A stretch of DNA of 64,000 bases from CAZAMP01 sp964486455 (GTDB lineage: Bacteria > Eisenbacteria > RBG-16-71-46 > CAZAMP01). A program made the position numbers and the translations under genes. Positions 17,741 to 26,967 of the stretch are shown piece after piece. A model generated the notes under the pieces. That model saw only the letters and a program-made list of their open reading frames with translations. It had not been told where the DNA came from and did no database searches. The stretch covers positions 1 through 64,000 of the forward strand of contig CAZAMP010000002.1 in NCBI GenBank assembly GCA_964486455.1. Reading direction: 5' to 3'. Within the stretch, counting starts at the first letter, position 1; the number at the start of each line of letters is the position of its first letter.

Positions 17741-19408
17741 ATGGAAGCGCTCAACAACTTCATGGACGGCGTCGCCAGCAAGATCTGGGGCTGGCCGGAC
17801 GTATTTCCGCTCATCATCGTCGTGCTCCTCGGCACGGGATTCATCACGACCTTTGCCCTCGGCTGGATTCAGGTTCGAAAGCTCAAGCACGGCTTCGATG
17901 TGATCCGCGGTCGTTACGACGACCCGAAGCACGAAGGCGACATCAGTCATTTCCAGGCGCTCACCACCGCGCTGTCGGCCACCGTGGGAATCGGCAACAT
18001 CGCCGGCGTCGCGACGGCGATTCACTACGGGGGGCCCGGAGCGCTCTTCTGGATGTGGGTCACAGCCGTGTTCGGGATGGCGCTCAAGTACGCCGAGTGC
18101 ACGCTCGCGATGCGCCACCGAAAAGTCCACAAGGACGGCTCGGCATCGGGCGGGCCGATGTTCTACATCGAGCGCGGCCTGGGGAAGAACTGGAAACCGC
18201 TCGCCGTGTTCTTCGCCGTGTGCGCGATCATCTCCAGCTTCGGTTCGGGAAACTCCGTCCAGGCCTTCACGGTCGCCGATCAGTTCCGCTCCGACCTCGG
18301 GGTTCGAACCTGGGTGACGGGGCTCGTCATGGCCTCGCTCGTGGCACTCGTCATCCTCGGCGGAATCAAACGCATCGGGCGCGTGACGAGCAAGCTCGCA
18401 CCATTCATGGCCATCGTCTATGTGTTGGGTGGCCTCGTCGTGCTCAGCCTTCACTACGATCAGATCGCGCCGACGCTTTCCCTCATCGTCTCGTCCGCGT
18501 TCAAACCGGCCGCCCAGATCGGGGGCTTTGCCGGGGGCGCCTTCATCTTCATGCTGACCTGGGGTGTCAAACGCGGTCTTTTCTCCAATGAATCCGGTCA
18601 GGGATCGGCGCCCATCGCGCACGCGGCGGCAAAGACGGACGAACCGGTCCGTGAAGGTGTCGTCGCGATGGTTGGTCCCCTCATCGACACGCTCATCATC
18701 TGCACGATCACGGGGCTGGTCATTCTGACGACCGGTGTGTGGAACGAGCGGAAGTCTGACGACGTCTTGATCAACGCGCAGTCCGATATCACGGTGGTGA
18801 CCGACGGCACGCGGGTTCAGCTCGAGGGGGAGGTCCTCGACGACAACCTGTTCGACGGGACGTTCCGCTGCGAGCTCGGGCAAGCGATCGAGGTGGATTT
18901 CGTGCGAAATCACTCGCTGGTCGAAGCCGCGCGGATCCATCACACCGAGGGAGATCTCTTTACGGGCGAGATCGTGGTCGAGGAGGGCACGGTCGACTTC
19001 GACGCCATTCCCGAGCTGTGGCTCGAGGGTGCCATGATGCAAAACGGATCCCCGCTCACCGCATGGGCGTTTCAACGGGGGCTCTCGCCGTTCGGGAACT
19101 GGGGACACCTCATCGTGACGTTCGGTGTGTTCCTCTTCGGGCTCTCGACGGCGATCAGCTGGTCGTATTACGGCGATCGATCGATCGTCTATCTCTTCGG
19201 GCGGAAGTATATCCTCTACTACAAGCTCATCTTCGTGTTGATGCACTTCCTTGGCGCAATCGTGTCGCTCGAGATCGTCTGGTATTTCGGCGACAGCGCA
19301 CTGGGGCTCATGGCGCTGCCGAACCTCATCGCGCTCGTGGCGCTCCTGGGGGCGACGCGCTTGATGACGAAGGAGTACTTCTCGAAGAAGCATGTGCCGC
19401 TGAGATAG
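17741..19408 (+). CDS. Alanine:cation symporter (AGCS family) with a ~100-aa extra loop
   Basis: This 555-aa membrane transporter couples alanine (or glycine) uptake to Na+ or H+. Family landmarks are L-S-A-T-V-G-I-G-N-I-A-G-V-A-T-A, G-P-G-A-L-F-W-M-W, S-G-G-P-M-F-Y-I and the signature F-S-N-E-S-G-Q-G-S-A-P-I-A-H-A-A. Usual length is about 450-480 aa; the excess is a hydrophilic, beta-rich stretch from about residue 335 to 437 between T-G-V-W and S-P-L-T, where family members normally have a short loop. ATG at 17741 follows GGAGGAG closely. It is divergent from the haem operon. Confidence 0.93.
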   Translation: MEALNNFMDGVASKIWGWPDVFPLIIVVLLGTGFITTFALGWIQVRKLKHGFDVIRGRYDDPKHEGDISHFQALTTALSATVGIGNIAGVATAIHYGGPGALFWMWVTAVFGMALKYAECTLAMRHRKVHKDGSASGGPMFYIERGLGKNWKPLAVFFAVCAIISSFGSGNSVQAFTVADQFRSDLGVRTWVTGLVMASLVALVILGGIKRIGRVTSKLAPFMAIVYVLGGLVVLSLHYDQIAPTLSLIVSSAFKPAAQIGGFAGGAFIFMLTWGVKRGLFSNESGQGSAPIAHAAAKTDEPVREGVVAMVGPLIDTLIICTITGLVILTTGVWNERKSDDVLINAQSDITVVTDGTRVQLEGEVLDDNLFDGTFRCELGQAIEVDFVRNHSLVEAARIHHTEGDLFTGEIVVEEGTVDFDAIPELWLEGAMMQNGSPLTAWAFQRGLSPFGNWGHLIVTFGVFLFGLSTAISWSYYGDRSIVYLFGRKYILYYKLIFVLMHFLGAIVSLEIVWYFGDSALGLMALPNLIALVALLGATRLMTKEYFSKKHVPLR

Positions 19409-19497
19409 GGGTGAATCGGGGATACGACATTTCTGCATATCAGGCATGGACTGAGCGATCCACTGCGTGATCTGCTGAGCACAGGGCTCATGAGATG

Positions 19498-20037
19498 CTA
19501 TTTGCGTGGAGCCTGACTGAGTGCTTGCATAATGCTAGCAGAGTAGCTAACCGCGAGCGTTCTTCTCTGAATCGAGATTTCCGGATGTGCAATAGCGAGA
19601 AGGGCATGGTAGAGAAGCCCCAGCAAGTATTCGCCCTCACTCGTGGATGGAGAAATCTCGCGGACTATGCCGCGGAGCAAGGAAACGCTCCTAGCAAAAG
19701 TTCTGATTCCCCCTCTGCAAGTCAGCAGTTCGCGGGGAGCAAACACTCTTTTCATGTTGTGCGTGGGAATGAAGATCTTCCACCTCTTGAGGTCGTCCCA
19801 GTCGTAGTAGCGAGACCTCCGTGAACTGGGAATGCGGAATACTATGTCGCGCTCCAGTTTTGCAAGGTCGGCGGAGACAGAGCCGACACGCGTAGAGGCG
19901 AAATCAATGAAGATCACGGAGTTGTCTTTCCCTACGAGTAAGTTTCCACTGTTGAGATCACCGTGGATCATTCTCCAGTTTGGTGATTCAATACCTGCAA
20001 AACGCGAGAGTCGGAGCTGTAGATCAACAGGAGGCAT
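19498..20037 (-). pseudogene. N-terminally truncated phosphotransferase (APH/choline-kinase-like) remnant
   Basis: The 179-aa frame holds the C-lobe catalytic motifs of the aminoglycoside-phosphotransferase/choline-kinase fold: M-I-H-G-D-L-N-S-G-N-L-L (Brenner motif, D as base) and V-I-F-I-D-F-A-S (metal Asp). The whole N-lobe with the ATP lysine is missing. A TGA sits directly before the first ATG and there is no ribosome site, so the frame opens abruptly. Surrounding DNA (about 19410-20260) is visibly lower in G+C than its neighbours and contains no other gene, which suggests a horizontally acquired gene in decay. An intact short protein cannot be excluded. Confidence 0.6.
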
Positions 20038-20265
20038 TCAGCAATCGAGAGGGTACGGAGCCAGCCGTGACTAGAAAAATGCTGGCCAATGAGTTAGGAG
20101 CGCACAGCCACTGATCTGCAATCATCAGCCCCCCGTGGCCGCCTGCTCAGCTAGGTGCGTAGCTGAAGACGCTAACCTCGTTGCTCAGGTCTAGCCGATG
20201 GCAATGCGGGGCTGTTCATCGCACCGCTCAGACTGCAGATCACCATACCTCATGTTGGATAGCAC

Positions 20266-21033
20266 CTACGGAATCTCCGGCTCCTGGACCTCCCAACCCG
20301 TCGTGTAGAGCACGTCGTCACGGTCTTTCCGGAACCCGAGCTTCCCCGCGACGCGAAGGCTGGCGGCGTTGTCGGGTGTCGTCGACCAACTCGGGATGCG
20401 TCCTCGTCCTTTGATGTCTTCGATGAGGGGGGCGGTGCAGGCGGGGCTCAGACCCCTGCAACGAAAACCGGAGTCGGTCACGACGCCGATGTCCTCGTAC
20501 TCCTCAGCCCACGTGAACGGGAGCGCGATCGACGCGAGCTTCCCTTCGACGATCGCCCCCCAGGCGCGTCCGCTCGCCGCCATCGCGTCCGGGTCGCCGA
20601 AGTACTTCCAGATCCAGTGGAGGTCGTGATCGAGCGTGCGCGCGAGCATGCCGTCCCCCGGGACGAGTCGTCGCACGATCGAGTTGGGAGGCGGGTCGGG
20701 GACGTCGCCGCCTTCCAGCGTTCCGATCACGCGCGGCCACTTGTCCAGGTCGGCATACGTTCGACGAAGAAGCGGCAGAAACTCCGGTCCGGCTTCGATG
20801 AGTCCGCGAAAGCCGAAGACGAGTAGCTCCGGCGGCGTGAATTGCGTCGGATCGCCGGCGAGTACCATGTCCTGCGGTGTGACGACGATGACGGTTCGTG
20901 GATCCTTCATGCGATCGACGAAGATCGCGTGCTGTCCGGAACGGATGACCATCTGCGCAACCTGCGAACCGGAGCGCTCGGGCAGAAAGAAGTGGCGAAG
21001 CGATTCCCGTTCACTAGGAGCCACGGGTAACAT
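20266..21033 (-). CDS. GNAT-family acetyltransferase
   Basis: Starting at ATG 21033, which shares its A with the TGA stop of the upstream kinase gene (TGATG), the protein is 255 aa. The C-terminal half has the acetyl-CoA-binding pattern G-F-R-C-R-G-L-S-P-A-C-T-A-P-L-I, followed by S-T-T-P-D-N-A-A-S-L-R-V-A-G-K-L-G-F, as in GNATs of the ZmaR-like group. The N-terminal half (V-R-S-G-Q-H-A-I-F-V-D-R region) is less conserved. Substrate is unknown. The overlap indicates it is the last gene of the sugar operon. Confidence 0.85.
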   Translation of the reverse strand: MLPVAPSERESLRHFFLPERSGSQVAQMVIRSGQHAIFVDRMKDPRTVIVVTPQDMVLAGDPTQFTPPELLVFGFRGLIEAGPEFLPLLRRTYADLDKWPRVIGTLEGGDVPDPPPNSIVRRLVPGDGMLARTLDHDLHWIWKYFGDPDAMAASGRAWGAIVEGKLASIALPFTWAEEYEDIGVVTDSGFRCRGLSPACTAPLIEDIKGRGRIPSWSTTPDNAASLRVAGKLGFRKDRDDVLYTTGWEVQEPEIP

Positions 21034-22277
21034 CACGGGCCCTCCGGTGGCAGAAGACCGGCGCCGCCGCCCCATCGGCACGCATGCGCATGTACCGCGG
21101 GAGCGTGCTGTGGGTATTCGCGGAGGTACGCTTCCCGCACGCGCTCTCCGATTGCGGCGCTCTCAGCGGGATCGACGAGCGCTACGCAGTAGCCCCTGAA
21201 GCCCGCGCCCGAGAACCGCGCACCGTAGACGCCGGTTTCAGCCGCGAGAAGCTCGTAGAGACGGATCAGCTCCGGCGACCCGCACTCGTAGTTTTCGATC
21301 GAGCTCAGACCCGTCTGCGTCACGATGGTCCCGAAGCGATTCAGGTCACCCGCGTCCCACGCCGTGAGACCATCACCAACTCGCTGCATTTCACTGAAGT
21401 AATGCGCCGCGCGGCGGCGCTCATTCTCTGTCAGCGCGTCGAAGTGATCTCCGAAGAGTTCCGGATCGACGTCGCGTAGAACTGATGTGGAGGGGCGTTT
21501 GCGATCGGCTGCCGTGAGGAGCTTTGCCGCGGCACTCCGGCATTCGTCCACACGTTGGTTGTAGCCCGTCGACACCAATGATTCTTCAACGCCGGAGAAG
21601 ACGGCAAGTAGTGCGAAGGGTGCCATCTCGAGCGGCTTCGGATGGAGTGACACCGCGCGTGTCCGGCAGTCGAGATGGAGAAGGCTGTCGGCCTTCGCAT
21701 GCAAAACCACCGACTGATCGAGGATGCCGTTCTTGAGCCCGAGGTAGTCGTTCTCGATCGCCTGATCAAGCGCGACGTTCTCATCGTGCGTGACATCGAG
21801 ATCGTTCGCGTGCTCGAGGGCGAGTAGGCAGGCGACACCGAGGGCCGCCGATGTGCTGACGCCGCCGGGACTCATCTCGCCCGCCACGACGCCCGTGACG
21901 CCGCGCCGCAGGGAGACCGAAGACGAGAGAGCCGTATGAGTCGATAGCGCGCGGACGGCGCCCCGTGCGTAGTTCCCCCAATCGCCCGCGACCGCGTCCG
22001 GCACGTCATCTATGCGAAAGCAAACCTCACCCGGAAGATCGTGTGACGTCAGCGTGACGGTGTCGTCGAGTGTCGGCACGAAGGCCATGTAGAGTGCGCG
22101 ATCGAGTGCGAAGCCGGTGACCTCCCCATCCTGATGGTCCAGATGAGCGCCGATGGGACAGAAGCGATACGGCGCGCGAACGACGCGGACGTCTGAAGAG
22201 GTGCACCCGGAGAGCCGCGCGACATCCGACCTCAGTGCGGCAAGATCAGCGGCAACCGGTGAGAGCGCATTACTCAT
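21033..22277 (-). CDS. GHMP sugar kinase, galacturonokinase-like
   Basis: This 414-aa GHMP kinase has the sugar-site motif A-P-Y-R-F-C-P-I-G-A-H-L-D-H (R38, A44, H45, D47), the ATP loop S-P-G-G-V-S-T-S-A-A-L-G, and S-S-I-E-N-Y-E-C-G and G-V-Y-G-A-R-F-S-G-A-G-F-R-G near the end. Classical galactokinases have G-E-H-T-D-Y; here the Glu is Ala, as I recall for plant galacturonic acid kinase (A-P-Y-R-I-C-P-L-G-A-H-I-D-H). The blocks L-G-L-K-N-G-I-L-D-Q-S and G-L-S-S-I-E-N-Y-E-C-G also match that enzyme from memory. Predicted reaction: D-galacturonate + ATP to galacturonate 1-phosphate; galactose cannot be excluded. ATG at 22277 lies 8 bp inside the GH116 gene. Confidence 0.85.
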   Translation of the reverse strand: MSNALSPVAADLAALRSDVARLSGCTSSDVRVVRAPYRFCPIGAHLDHQDGEVTGFALDRALYMAFVPTLDDTVTLTSHDLPGEVCFRIDDVPDAVAGDWGNYARGAVRALSTHTALSSSVSLRRGVTGVVAGEMSPGGVSTSAALGVACLLALEHANDLDVTHDENVALDQAIENDYLGLKNGILDQSVVLHAKADSLLHLDCRTRAVSLHPKPLEMAPFALLAVFSGVEESLVSTGYNQRVDECRSAAAKLLTAADRKRPSTSVLRDVDPELFGDHFDALTENERRRAAHYFSEMQRVGDGLTAWDAGDLNRFGTIVTQTGLSSIENYECGSPELIRLYELLAAETGVYGARFSGAGFRGYCVALVDPAESAAIGERVREAYLREYPQHAPAVHAHACRWGGGAGLLPPEGP

Positions 22278-24681
22278 TCGCCAGGCTCCCCAAGAACGGC
22301 GGCAGATCGGCGACGTGCGTGGCTTGCCGGAGCGCTTCCTCCACCGCCCAGATCGTCAGCGGCCGAAAGTACATCATGCCGCGATAGTTACCGTTCGCGT
22401 CCCAGGCTTCCGGAGTCGTGAACACGTAAGGCCGATCGTTCTGGATCACCCGCGCCAGCGCGTCGATCAGCGTCAGTGCCTTGTCGTGAAGTCCAGCCAG
22501 CACCAGGTGGGATGCGACCGCGTAGTTCACACCGGGCCAAACCTCACGCGCATGCCGGTTCTTCGGAGGATCGTTCTCGCCGGTCGCACCGCCGTTGGCG
22601 AGTCCCCAGAGCTTTCCGTCGACCTCGATCGCGCATGCCTCCCAGATCTTCTCGAGGGTCCCCCGGGTTTCGTTCTTACCCAGTGCCTGTGGAAGACCGG
22701 CGATGGTCCCGGCCCAATCACCCACCAGCTGCGCGGCCATGACCGTTCCACTTCCCTCGGGTGAGCAGTCGTACTTGAATCCCGCACCGGTCCAGAGCTT
22801 CTTAGCCCGGGTCCGTACGGCCTTTCGGCGCCAGTTCGTGTAGCGCTTCGCCGCGCCCTGGTCGCCGCACCACGTGGCGATCTCGGCGGCGGCGTTCAGC
22901 GCGGCGATCGTGAGACCGGCCGTGTACGCGCTCGCTCCGGTCATCGGCCACTTGTCGAACGTCTGATCCGGGATCCCTTCGTGTTCCGGTAGCCCATCGT
23001 CGTTTCGATCCTGCGAGGAGAGGTGCGCCATCGCGCTTCGGACGGCCGGCCACACACCGCGGAGGAATCCGCGATCCTCCCATCCGACGTGCGATAAGTA
23101 TCGCGCCGCCAGGAGCACGAACTTGGGCCCCAGGTCCTTCCATCGGTTTGGATCGATGTCGTCGTATGCGTTTACCTTTCCCCACGGATCCTCGTTCGGC
23201 GAGCCGAGGTCGTGCGGGACGGTCCCGGCAAGCTTGCGCCGCGCCGTTTCCTGAACGTGAACCATTTCCCGGTTCTGCTCATCCGTCAGGGCGGCCGCCT
23301 CCGCGTATTGCAGAAGCACCTGGCGCTCCAGCTCCGGCCAGAAGAAGAGAAGCGGGAAGGCGCCGTAGAAGCGCACGTCCAGCGTGGCGTAGTACGGATA
23401 GGTGAAGCACTCGAGCACGGAGAAGCGGCCCACTTTGCGGCTTCCCGGGATGTGGGGGACGCGCGTCCGCTTCGTGTCGTCCTCGACATCTCCGTTCTCC
23501 CACGCAGAGCCGCCGTCGGCGAGAATGTAGAGCGAATTGAAGAGCGAACCCGCCAACGCCGGAGAGCGGTGCTCGAGAATCGGCGCCTGCCACGTTCGGA
23601 TCTCGCGCTCCCATTCGTCGCGCGCGGCCAGCGCGTCGATCGCCAGGCGGCAGGCGGGATCGTCCGGCTCTCCACGACCCGTCCCGCGCCCGTAGAAGCG
23701 CGTGTAGCGCCGATACCAACCCCGTCCCGACCCGAAGCGTGTCACCGGGAAATGCCACGCCAGCGAGAAGGCGGCCTCGCGAGACTCGCCGCCGGCGAGC
23801 TCCACGTTGACGCCGAGCGCGCCGGCCGATCGCCCCCATCCGGGCGTGAAGCGCTCCGGGTACTCGGCCATACGGCCGTCCATCAGCGCCTGCCATACTT
23901 CTTCGCCTGAGCCCTCCGGGTCGAAGATCGGCAGGTGAAAGCTGTCACCGCCATCGGATGAAATGGCGAACGCGCCATCCTCATCCGTCTTCGGATCGAC
24001 GCCGGAGCGTCCCATCCAGAGCACGCCCGGATCGTTCGATGTCACGCGATGGAGAACACCTGACTCGAGCGGCTCGCCGGGTGAGACAATCGAACCGTTC
24101 TCCCACGAGAAGAGCAGCGTTACCGTGACCGGGTCGTCGGTTGCGTTGTGCAGATGCCAACGAAACACGGCTACCGGTAGTGACGTTTCCCGATAGCAGT
24201 TCGGTAGGATGGGGGAGAACTGCGTGAGCCTCCAGCGCACCGCCGATCGCGCGGCGCTCCCCTCGAACCATGCGAACGGGTAGAGGGCGTGATAGTGAAT
24301 GCCCCGCGTGACGAACGTCCACGATGAGAGCGCGTTCCCGTCAGGCGTAGGGCCGAGCGCAAAGGCGTCGAGACACGACGCCCCCTGGCGGATCGCGATC
24401 GCCTGCGCACAGGCCGGGAGTGATCGGTAGGTGTGCCGGCCCGTGTGCAGGTGCCATCTGGCGAAATCGCCTCGGTACGTTCTGCCGATGGTGCCGGCTC
24501 CAAAGCCGCCGATCGGCGCGCCATGAAACGGTGGATCGACGATCTCGGGTTTGTCGTGATTCGGTTTCCCCGGATTCGGATGCGTCTGGTGACACGGGAC
24601 CGACCACGCCGCATCGGGGATCTCACCCCAGTCCGGAGTGTCGTGCCCTGTGTCTTGTGACGTGCCCGCGTCGTCAATCAC
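22270..24681 (-). CDS. GH116 glycosidase (bile-acid beta-glucosidase / GBA2 type)
   Basis: This 803-aa protein, read from GTG 24681 (GTGA overlap with the upstream oxidoreductase), has an N-terminal beta-sandwich starting P-I-G-G-F-G-A-G-T-I-G and a C-terminal (alpha/alpha)6 barrel. The nucleophile motif V-L-E-C-F-T-Y (E424) and acid/base motif P-D-Q-T-F-D-K-W (D576) are 152 residues apart, the same spacing I recall for E441 and D593 of the Thermoanaerobacterium enzyme TxGH116. D-V-R-F-Y-G and the C-terminal Y-F-R-P-L-T-I-W-A-V are also typical. There is no signal peptide, so it likely acts in the cytoplasm on an imported beta-glucoside, xyloside or related glycoside; family members also hydrolyse glucosylceramide. 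Confidence 0.93.
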   Translation of the reverse strand: MIDDAGTSQDTGHDTPDWGEIPDAAWSVPCHQTHPNPGKPNHDKPEIVDPPFHGAPIGGFGAGTIGRTYRGDFARWHLHTGRHTYRSLPACAQAIAIRQGASCLDAFALGPTPDGNALSSWTFVTRGIHYHALYPFAWFEGSAARSAVRWRLTQFSPILPNCYRETSLPVAVFRWHLHNATDDPVTVTLLFSWENGSIVSPGEPLESGVLHRVTSNDPGVLWMGRSGVDPKTDEDGAFAISSDGGDSFHLPIFDPEGSGEEVWQALMDGRMAEYPERFTPGWGRSAGALGVNVELAGGESREAAFSLAWHFPVTRFGSGRGWYRRYTRFYGRGTGRGEPDDPACRLAIDALAARDEWEREIRTWQAPILEHRSPALAGSLFNSLYILADGGSAWENGDVEDDTKRTRVPHIPGSRKVGRFSVLECFTYPYYATLDVRFYGAFPLLFFWPELERQVLLQYAEAAALTDEQNREMVHVQETARRKLAGTVPHDLGSPNEDPWGKVNAYDDIDPNRWKDLGPKFVLLAARYLSHVGWEDRGFLRGVWPAVRSAMAHLSSQDRNDDGLPEHEGIPDQTFDKWPMTGASAYTAGLTIAALNAAAEIATWCGDQGAAKRYTNWRRKAVRTRAKKLWTGAGFKYDCSPEGSGTVMAAQLVGDWAGTIAGLPQALGKNETRGTLEKIWEACAIEVDGKLWGLANGGATGENDPPKNRHAREVWPGVNYAVASHLVLAGLHDKALTLIDALARVIQNDRPYVFTTPEAWDANGNYRGMMYFRPLTIWAVEEALRQATHVADLPPFLGSLANE

Positions 24682-25667
24682 GGCGAATGGTGCTCCACCA
24701 CCTCCGGGCGACCGCTCTTCACGGATCGATAGGCGGCCTCGACCACTTCGACGGCGCGAAGCCCGTCCAGACCCGTGACGGCCGGCTCATCTCCGCTTGA
24801 GACCGACTCGATGAACGCGTCCACGAGTCCGCCGTCCATGTCGTCGCCCCAGTTCTCGTTACGAATCCTCGACTCGCGCTCGCGGATGACCACGTGCTCT
24901 TGAGCAAAGAGGTCGAGCGAAAGAACGCCATCGGATCCGATGATCTCCATCGTGACGTCGCCCCAAACCGGGGCCGATGGCGGACGTGACCACGATGTGT
25001 CCAGCGTCGCGATGAAATCACCGAATCGGAGTGAGAGGAGCCCGCCGTCTTCACACGGAAGCGCATCGTTGAAACTCACGGCTTCGGCGTAGACCTCGCG
25101 GACCTCTTGTCCGGTCATCCAGCGTAGAAGGTCAACGACATGGACGGTGTGGTCCATGATGGCGCCGCCGCCCGAGAGGTCGGGGTTCACGAACCAGCCG
25201 CCCGGGTTCTGTCCGTGGTTGGTGGCGCTGACGGCGAGAACGCGCCCGACACGTCCTTGTGATACGGCGTCGTGGGCCCTGGCCGCCGCCGGGTGAAACC
25301 GGCACGGGAACGCCGTCATGAGATTCACGTTCGCGCCCCGGCACGCACGGACCATGTTGACGGCGCCTTCGACGGTGGACGCGAGTGGTTTCTCGCACAG
25401 GATGTGCTTTCCGGCTCCGGCCGCGACAACGGCGTCACCGGCATGACGCGCGTTCTCCGAGCAGATCACGACCGCATCCATCGGCTCCTGAAGAAAGTGA
25501 GGAAGCACGGCGTGGTAGGTCTCTATGCCCAGCTTCTCGCACGCCTTCTGGCCCCGTTCCGGATCGAGATCGAGAACCGCGGCGATCTCCGCGTCCGGAT
25601 GCTCGGCGAGATGCCGCGCGTAGCTCCACATGTGCATGTGCGCGAAGGAGATCAATCCGATCCTCAT
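24678..25667 (-). CDS. Gfo/Idh/MocA-family oxidoreductase (copy 1)
   Basis: Start is ATG at 25667 after GGGAGGTGAG, which overlaps the stop of the next oxidoreductase gene; the protein is 329 aa. The N-terminal Rossmann domain begins M-R-I-G-L-I-S-F-A-H-M-H, where the usual GxGxxG is altered (S-F-A-H-M-H), so nucleotide binding may be atypical. It keeps the E-K-P lysine (H-I-L-C-E-K-P-L-A) and the C-terminal G-G-G-A-I-M-D-H-T-V-H-V-V-D substrate region. Predicted NAD(P)-dependent sugar or inositol oxidoreductase. Co-transcribed with the GH116 and kinase genes. Confidence 0.88.
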   Translation of the reverse strand: MRIGLISFAHMHMWSYARHLAEHPDAEIAAVLDLDPERGQKACEKLGIETYHAVLPHFLQEPMDAVVICSENARHAGDAVVAAGAGKHILCEKPLASTVEGAVNMVRACRGANVNLMTAFPCRFHPAAARAHDAVSQGRVGRVLAVSATNHGQNPGGWFVNPDLSGGGAIMDHTVHVVDLLRWMTGQEVREVYAEAVSFNDALPCEDGGLLSLRFGDFIATLDTSWSRPPSAPVWGDVTMEIIGSDGVLSLDLFAQEHVVIRERESRIRNENWGDDMDGGLVDAFIESVSSGDEPAVTGLDGLRAVEVVEAAYRSVKSGRPEVVEHHSP

Positions 25668-25671
25668 CTTC

Positions 25672-26679
25672 TCACCTCCCATCCACGTCGGCCGGCAGCA
25701 CGGGGCGGCCGGTTTCGATTGATCGCACGACGGCTACGGCCACGCGAAGCGCCTCTCGGGCATCGTCGGGTGGAATGCCCAGCTCCCCCTCGCCGCGAAC
25801 AACCGACAGGAAGTGCTTCATCTCCTGGAGGTACGGGTTCTCCACCACGGGCGACTCGGGAACGGCGACTCCCGGGACGCCGTCGGCCGACTGTCGTCGT
25901 GCCATGCTGAGCGGCGCCGCCTTCCGGCTGTCGAACGTGATCAACCCGTCGGTACCCGCGAACTCCGCGCGGGTGAAGAACGTGCCGGGTGGATGCGCCC
26001 ACGACCCTTCGATATGCGCCACGACACCCGACTCGAATCGGAGCATCACGAGACAGTAGTCAAGATGGTCCAGGCCGGAAGTGGCGAGCCCACGCGCCAT
26101 GACGCGCTGGACGTCGCCGAAGCACCAGCGGAGAAAATCGTAGTCGTGAGTGATCATGTCGATCGCCAGGCCGCCGCTCTGTGCGTAGTCGGCGTACCAG
26201 TCGTCCCTCCCGCGGGGAAAGCCGGCGGCCCGGGTCGTGCGCACGATCTTCACGTCGCCGATCGCGCCGGAATCGACGATCTCCTTGAGCTTCTTGAACT
26301 CGTGAAACCAGCGAAGCACGAGTCCGATCATGAGCACGCGGTTGTTCGCGCCGGCCGCTTCGATCATGCGATCCGCGTCGTTCATCGCGAGCGCCATGGG
26401 CTTCTCGCAGAAGACGTGCTTGCCGGCGTTGAGGGCGCGCACGGCGTAGTCGGCGTGCGATCCCGTCGGCGTGCAGACAAGCACCGCATCTATGTCATCG
26501 GCATCGATCACCGCCGAGGCATCATCGACGGTCTCCGCTCCACGCTTCTCAGCGAGGGCGTTCCCGTCTTCTTCGCAGGTTGAGAAAATCCGGGTGATCT
26601 TGGCGTCAGGCAAGCTCTTGAAACTCGATGAGTGGATATCGGCGATCACCCCGGCGCCGAGCATTCCAATACGGATCAT
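25672..26679 (-). CDS. Gfo/Idh/MocA-family oxidoreductase (copy 2)
   Basis: ATG at 26679, with GGAG upstream, gives 335 aa; a GTG at 26685 is possible but less well placed. The Rossmann motif is canonical (M-L-G-A-G-V-I-A), the catalytic E-K-P is present (V-F-C-E-K-P-M-A) and G-G-L-A-I-D-M-I-T-H-D-Y-D marks the substrate domain. It is the first gene of the sugar operon running to 20266. Two oxidoreductases in tandem with a glycosidase recall pathways in which oxidation at C3 precedes glycoside cleavage; that is inference. The 280 bp upstream hold only a short CCCGCTGAGCGGG hairpin and no gene. Confidence 0.9.
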   Translation of the reverse strand: MIRIGMLGAGVIADIHSSSFKSLPDAKITRIFSTCEEDGNALAEKRGAETVDDASAVIDADDIDAVLVCTPTGSHADYAVRALNAGKHVFCEKPMALAMNDADRMIEAAGANNRVLMIGLVLRWFHEFKKLKEIVDSGAIGDVKIVRTTRAAGFPRGRDDWYADYAQSGGLAIDMITHDYDFLRWCFGDVQRVMARGLATSGLDHLDYCLVMLRFESGVVAHIEGSWAHPPGTFFTRAEFAGTDGLITFDSRKAAPLSMARRQSADGVPGVAVPESPVVENPYLQEMKHFLSVVRGEGELGIPPDDAREALRVAVAVVRSIETGRPVLPADVDGR

Positions 26680-26967
26680 GGCCACTCCAGTCGTTGAAGA
26701 GATCCCGCTGAGCGGGCCTGCAAAAACCAGGCTAGGCTAGCACAACTGGGATGACGCATCTCGCGACTTGTGCCTTCCATCCGGCGGGCGTGACCCGGAA
26801 GGGTAGTGGCGGACGGTGCAGGCGGATTCTCCGGAGGCGACGATCAAACGCGCCGCCGGTTTGAGGAGACACGCCGCTCCAACAAGCAGACCACGCGCCA
26901 TAGGAACCGGATGGCGACCGCGGGTGACGGGGTCTGGGTGCCGCTGCGTCGAGATCCCGTTATTCGG

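Noticed and set aside
17582..19447. Long minus-strand frame (621 codons) opposite the alanine symporter
   Set aside because: It is rich in Arg, His, Asp and Glu with no domain motif, and mirrors a clear transporter gene on the plus strand; high-GC shadow.
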